This document shows, piece after piece, positions 60,601 through 64,000 of a stretch of DNA of 64,000 nt; the first letter of the stretch is position 1; the number at the start of each line of letters is the position of its first letter. The position numbers and the translations under genes are program-made. The notes below the pieces were generated by a model. That model was not told the origin of the DNA. It ran no database searches and was given only the letters and a program-made list of their open reading frames with translations. The stretch is from Bathymodiolus brooksi (lineage: Eukaryota > Mollusca > Bivalvia > Mytilida > Modiolidae), in the NCBI GenBank assembly GCA_963680875.1, contig OY804578.1, positions 2,418,001-2,482,000 on the forward strand. The letters are read 5' to 3'.

Positions 60601-63600
60601 TGTGACTGAGGGTCTCTTCTCTATGCTCAATTGAGACTGGGGATCTCTTCTTTACACTCCACTGAGACTGAGGTTCTCTTCTCTATGCTCCACTGAGACT
60701 GAGAGTCTCTTCTCTACCCTCTCCTGAGACTGAGAGTCTCTTCTCTACACTCCATTGAGACTGAGGGTCTCTTCTCTACACTCCACTGAGACTGAGAGTC
60801 TCTTCTCTACCCTCCACTGAGACTGAGAGTCTCTTCTCTACCCTCCCCTGAGACTGAGAGTCTCTTCTCTACACTCCCCTGAGACTGAGGGTCTCTTCTC
60901 TATCCTCCACTGAGACTGAGGGTCTCTTCTCTACACTCCACTGAGACTGAGAGTCTCTTCTCTACACTCCCCTGAGACTGTGAGTCTCTTCTCTACACTC
61001 CCCTGAGACTGAGAATCTCTTCTCTACCTCCACTGAGACTGAGGGTCTCTTCTCTATGCTCCACTGAGACTGAGGGTCTCTTCTCTATCCTCCACTGAGA
61101 CTGAGGGTCTCTTCTCTACACTCCCCTGCGACTGAGAGTCTCTTCTCTACACTCCACTGAGACTGAGAGTCTCTTCTCTACCCTCCCCTGAGACTGAGGG
61201 TCTCTTCTCTACCCTCCACTGAGACTGTGGGTCTCTTCTCTACACTCCACTTAGACTGAGAGTCTCTTCTCTACCTTCCCCTGAGACTGAGTCTCTTCTC
61301 TACCCTCCACTGAGACTGAGAGTCTCTTCTCTACACTCCCCTGAAACTGAGAGTCTCTTCTCTACACTCCACTGAGACTGAGAGTCTCTTCTCTACCCTC
61401 CACTGAGACTGAGTCTCTTCTCTACACTCCTCTGAGACTGAGAGTCTCTTCTCTACCCTCCCCTGAGACTGAGAGTCTCTTCTCTACACTCCCCTGAGAC
61501 TGAGGGTCTCTTCTCTACACTCCACTGAGACTGAGAGTCTCTTCTCTACCCTCCACTGTGACTGAGAGTCTCTTCTCTACACTCCACTGAGACTGAGAGT
61601 CTCTTCTCTACACTCCCCTGAGACTGAGGGTCTCTCCTCTACACTCCCCTGAGACTGAGGGTCCCTTCTCTACCCTCCACTGTGACTGAGGGTCTCTTCT
61701 CTATGCTCCATTGAGACTGGGGATCTCTTCTTTACACTCCACTGAGACTGAGGTTCTCTTCTCTATGCTCCACTGAGACTGAGAGTCTCTTCTCTACCCT
61801 CTCCTGAGACTGAGAGTCTCTTCTCTACACTCCATTGAGACTGAGGGTCTCTTCTCTACACTCCACTGAGACTGAGAGTCTCTTCTCTACCCTCCACTGA
61901 GACTGAGAGTCTCTTCTCTACACTCCACTGAGACTGAGAGTCTCTTCTCTACCCTCCCCTGAGACTGAGAGTCTCTTCTCTACACTCCCCTGAGACTGAG
62001 GGTCTCTTCTCTATCCTCCACTGAGACTGAGGGTCTCTTCTCTACACTCCACTGAGACTGAGAGTCTCTTCTCTACACTCCCCTGAGACTGTGAGTCTCT
62101 TCTCTACACTCCCCTGAGACTGAGAATCTCTTCTCTACCTCCACTGAGACTGAGGGTCTCTTCTCTATGCTCCACTGAGACTGAGGGTCTCTTCTCTATC
62201 CTCCACTGAGACTGAGGGTCTCTTCTCTACACTCCCCTGCGACTGAGAGTCTCTTCTCTACACTCCACTGAGACTGAGAGTCTCTTCTCTACCCTCCCCT
62301 GAGACTGAGGGTCTCTTCTCTACCCTCCACTGAGACTGTGGGTCTCTTCTCTACACTCCACTGAGACTGAGAGTCTCCTCTCTACCCTCCCCTGAGACTG
62401 AGTCTCTTCTCTACCCTCCACTGAGACTGAGAGTCTCTTCTCTACCCTCCACTGAGACTGAGAGTCTCTTCTCTACACTCCCCTGAAACTGAGTCTCTTA
62501 TCTACCCTCCACTGAGACTGAGAGTCTCTTCTCTACACTCCCCTGAGACTGAGAGTCTCTTCTCTATGCTCCACTGAGACTGATAGTCTCTTCTCTACAC
62601 TCCCCTGAGACTGGGGGTCTCTTCTCTACACTCCCCTGAGACTGAGAGTCTCTTCTCTACCCTCCACTGAGACTGAGAGTCTCTCCTCTACCCTCCACTG
62701 AGACTGGGGGTCTCTTCTCTACACTCCCCTGAGACTGAGTCTCTTCTCTACCCTCCACTGAGACTGAGGGTCTCTTATCTACCCTCCACTGAGACTGAGA
62801 GTCTCTTCTCTACACTCCCCTGAGACTGAGAGTCTCTTCTCTACCCTCCACTGAGACTGAGAGTCTCTTCTCTACACTCCACTGAGACTGAGGGTCTCTT
62901 CTCTACATTCCACTGAGACTGAGAGTATCTTCTCTACCCTCCACTGAGACTGAGGGTCTCTTTTCTACACTCCACTGAGACTGAGAGTCTCTTCTCTACA
63001 CTCCACTGAGACTGAGGGTCTCTTCTCTATCCTCCAATGAGACTTGAGGGTCTCTTCTCTATGCTCCACTGAGACTGAGAGTCTCTTCTCTACCCTCCAC
63101 TGAGACTGAGTCTCTTCTCTACACTCCTCTGAGACTGAGAGTCTCTTCTCTACACTCCCCTGAGACTGAGAGTCTCTTCTCTACACTCCCCTGAGACTGA
63201 GGGTCTCTTCTCTACACTCCACTGAGACTGAGAGTCTCTTCTCTACCCTCCACTGTGACTGAGAGTCTCTTCTCTACACTCCACTGAGACTGAGAGTCTC
63301 TTCTCTACACTCCCCTGAGACTGAGGGTCTCTCCTCTACACTCCCCTGAGACTGAGGGTCTCTTCTCTACCCTCCACTGAGACTGAGGGTCTCTTCTCTA
63401 TGCTCCACTGAGACTGGGGATCTCTTCTTTACACTCCACTGAGACTGAGGTTCTCTTCTCTGTGCTCCCCTGAGACTGAGAGTCTCTTCTCTACACTCCA
63501 TTGAGACTGAGGGTCTCTTCTCTACACTCCACTGAGACTGAGAGTCTCTTCTCTACCCTCCACTGAGACTGAGAGTCTCTTATCTACACTCCACTGAGAC

Positions 63601-64000
63601 TGAGAGTCTCTTCTCTACCCTCCCCTGAGACTGAGAGTCTCTTCTCTACACTCCCCTGAGACTGAGGGTCTCTTCTCTATCCTCCACTGAGACTGAGGGT
63701 CTCTTCTCTACACTCCACTGAGACTGAGAGTCTCTTCTCTACACTCCCCTGAGACTGTGAGTCTCTTCTCTACACTCCCCTGAGACTGAGAATCTCTTCT
63801 CTACCTCCACTGAGACTGAGGGTCTCTTCTCTATGCTCCACTGAGACTGAGGGTCTCTTCTCTATCCTCCACTGAGACTGAGGGTCTCTTCTCTACACTC
63901 CCCTGCGACTGAGAGTCTCTTCTCTACACTCCACTGAGACTGAGAGTCTCTTCTCTACCCTCCCCTGAGACTGAGGGTCTCTTCTCTACCCTCCACTGAG

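Larger units (their letters stand above)
21345..64000. repeat. Giant 31-bp satellite array, about 1,375 units, continuing past the window
   Basis: From 21345 to the right edge every base belongs to a 31-bp unit: 'ctccactgagactgagagtc' followed by 'tcttctctacc'. Variable positions are few and recur: the four bases after 'cta' (cact, ccct, cgct, tgct, tcct), 'ccact' versus 'cccct', and 'gagagtctc' versus 'gagggtctc'. Length variants are 29 bp ('tgagtctc') and 30 bp ('ctacctccac'). Rare marker units are 'ctgcgactg', 'ctgggga', 'gaggttctc', 'gaaactg', 'cacttagactg', 'cacttatactg', 'ccattgag' and 'gagacttgag'. The unit contains a 6-bp dyad, GAGACTgagAGTCTC, in most copies. Since 31 is not a multiple of 3, no frame can remain open and repeat-protein coding is excluded. 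No transposon or gene interrupts it. Confidence 0.99.

Noticed and set aside
21345..64000. CRISPR-like array
   Set aside because: Units are directly contiguous with no unique spacers, and the window is eukaryotic.
21345..64000. Telomeric repeat
   Set aside because: The unit is 31 bp and does not contain TTAGGG runs; nothing like (TTAGGG)n is present in the window.

Overview
This window looks like a piece of a large, AT-rich, repeat-dominated animal nuclear genome, most likely a mollusc and probably a bivalve. There are no bacterial-style operons. The evidence is split exons with GT/AG borders, hAT transposons with target-site duplications, a tRNA-derived SINE, and interspersed repeats of a kind I associate with bivalve genomes (a 'gagcctgtat.gctcacctg' left end, a 'ccaggtgagct' right end, and a unit containing 'ggccatcttggatggaggtc'). 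The species cannot be named from the sequence. By my count roughly 87% of the window is tandem repeat, in at least nine unrelated families with unit lengths of about 31, 34, 36, 36/39, 42, 57, 63, 67 and 167/322 bp.

Layout. 1-1767 is a 42-bp satellite split by a 746-bp hAT-type miniature element with a perfect 8-bp target duplication. 1866-2178 holds five 63-bp repeats, and 2179-2660 is a foldback-like inverted repeat region. 2985-11046 is a 67-bp satellite interrupted near its left edge by a 2.1-kb composite element built from 167-bp and 322-bp repeats. The same element's left end reappears just after the array (11047). 11205-11766 (57-bp) and 12103-12759 (36-bp) are two more arrays. 12788-13296 holds a small minus-strand ORF resembling the start of Crypton-derived proteins, with a hairpin upstream. 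13405-14621 is a 1.2-kb hAT element with 16-bp terminal repeats, a 5-bp target duplication and only the zinc-finger start of its transposase.

The only host gene I can support is on the minus strand. Exons at 20229-20722 and 15681-15810 have matching splice phases and encode part of an FG-GAP/beta-propeller-like protein with a DxDxDGxxD loop. The 4.4-kb intron between them is filled with a 42-copy 34-bp array, diverged interspersed repeats, a SINE and a 36/39-bp array. The last ~92 nt of the upstream exon are duplicated inside the intron.

From 21345 to the end of the window (more than 42.6 kb, about 1,375 units) lies one continuous 31-bp satellite whose monomer contains the dyad GAGACTgagAGTCTC. 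It shows nested higher-order structure, including two nearly perfect adjacent duplications of 3,242 bp and 3,543 bp and a 5.6-kb stretch that recurs 13,869 bp away. The satellite is non-coding: its unit is not a multiple of three and all frames are interrupted. The window is best read as the edge of a large satellite block with a gene fragment and many minisatellite-bearing mobile elements beside it.
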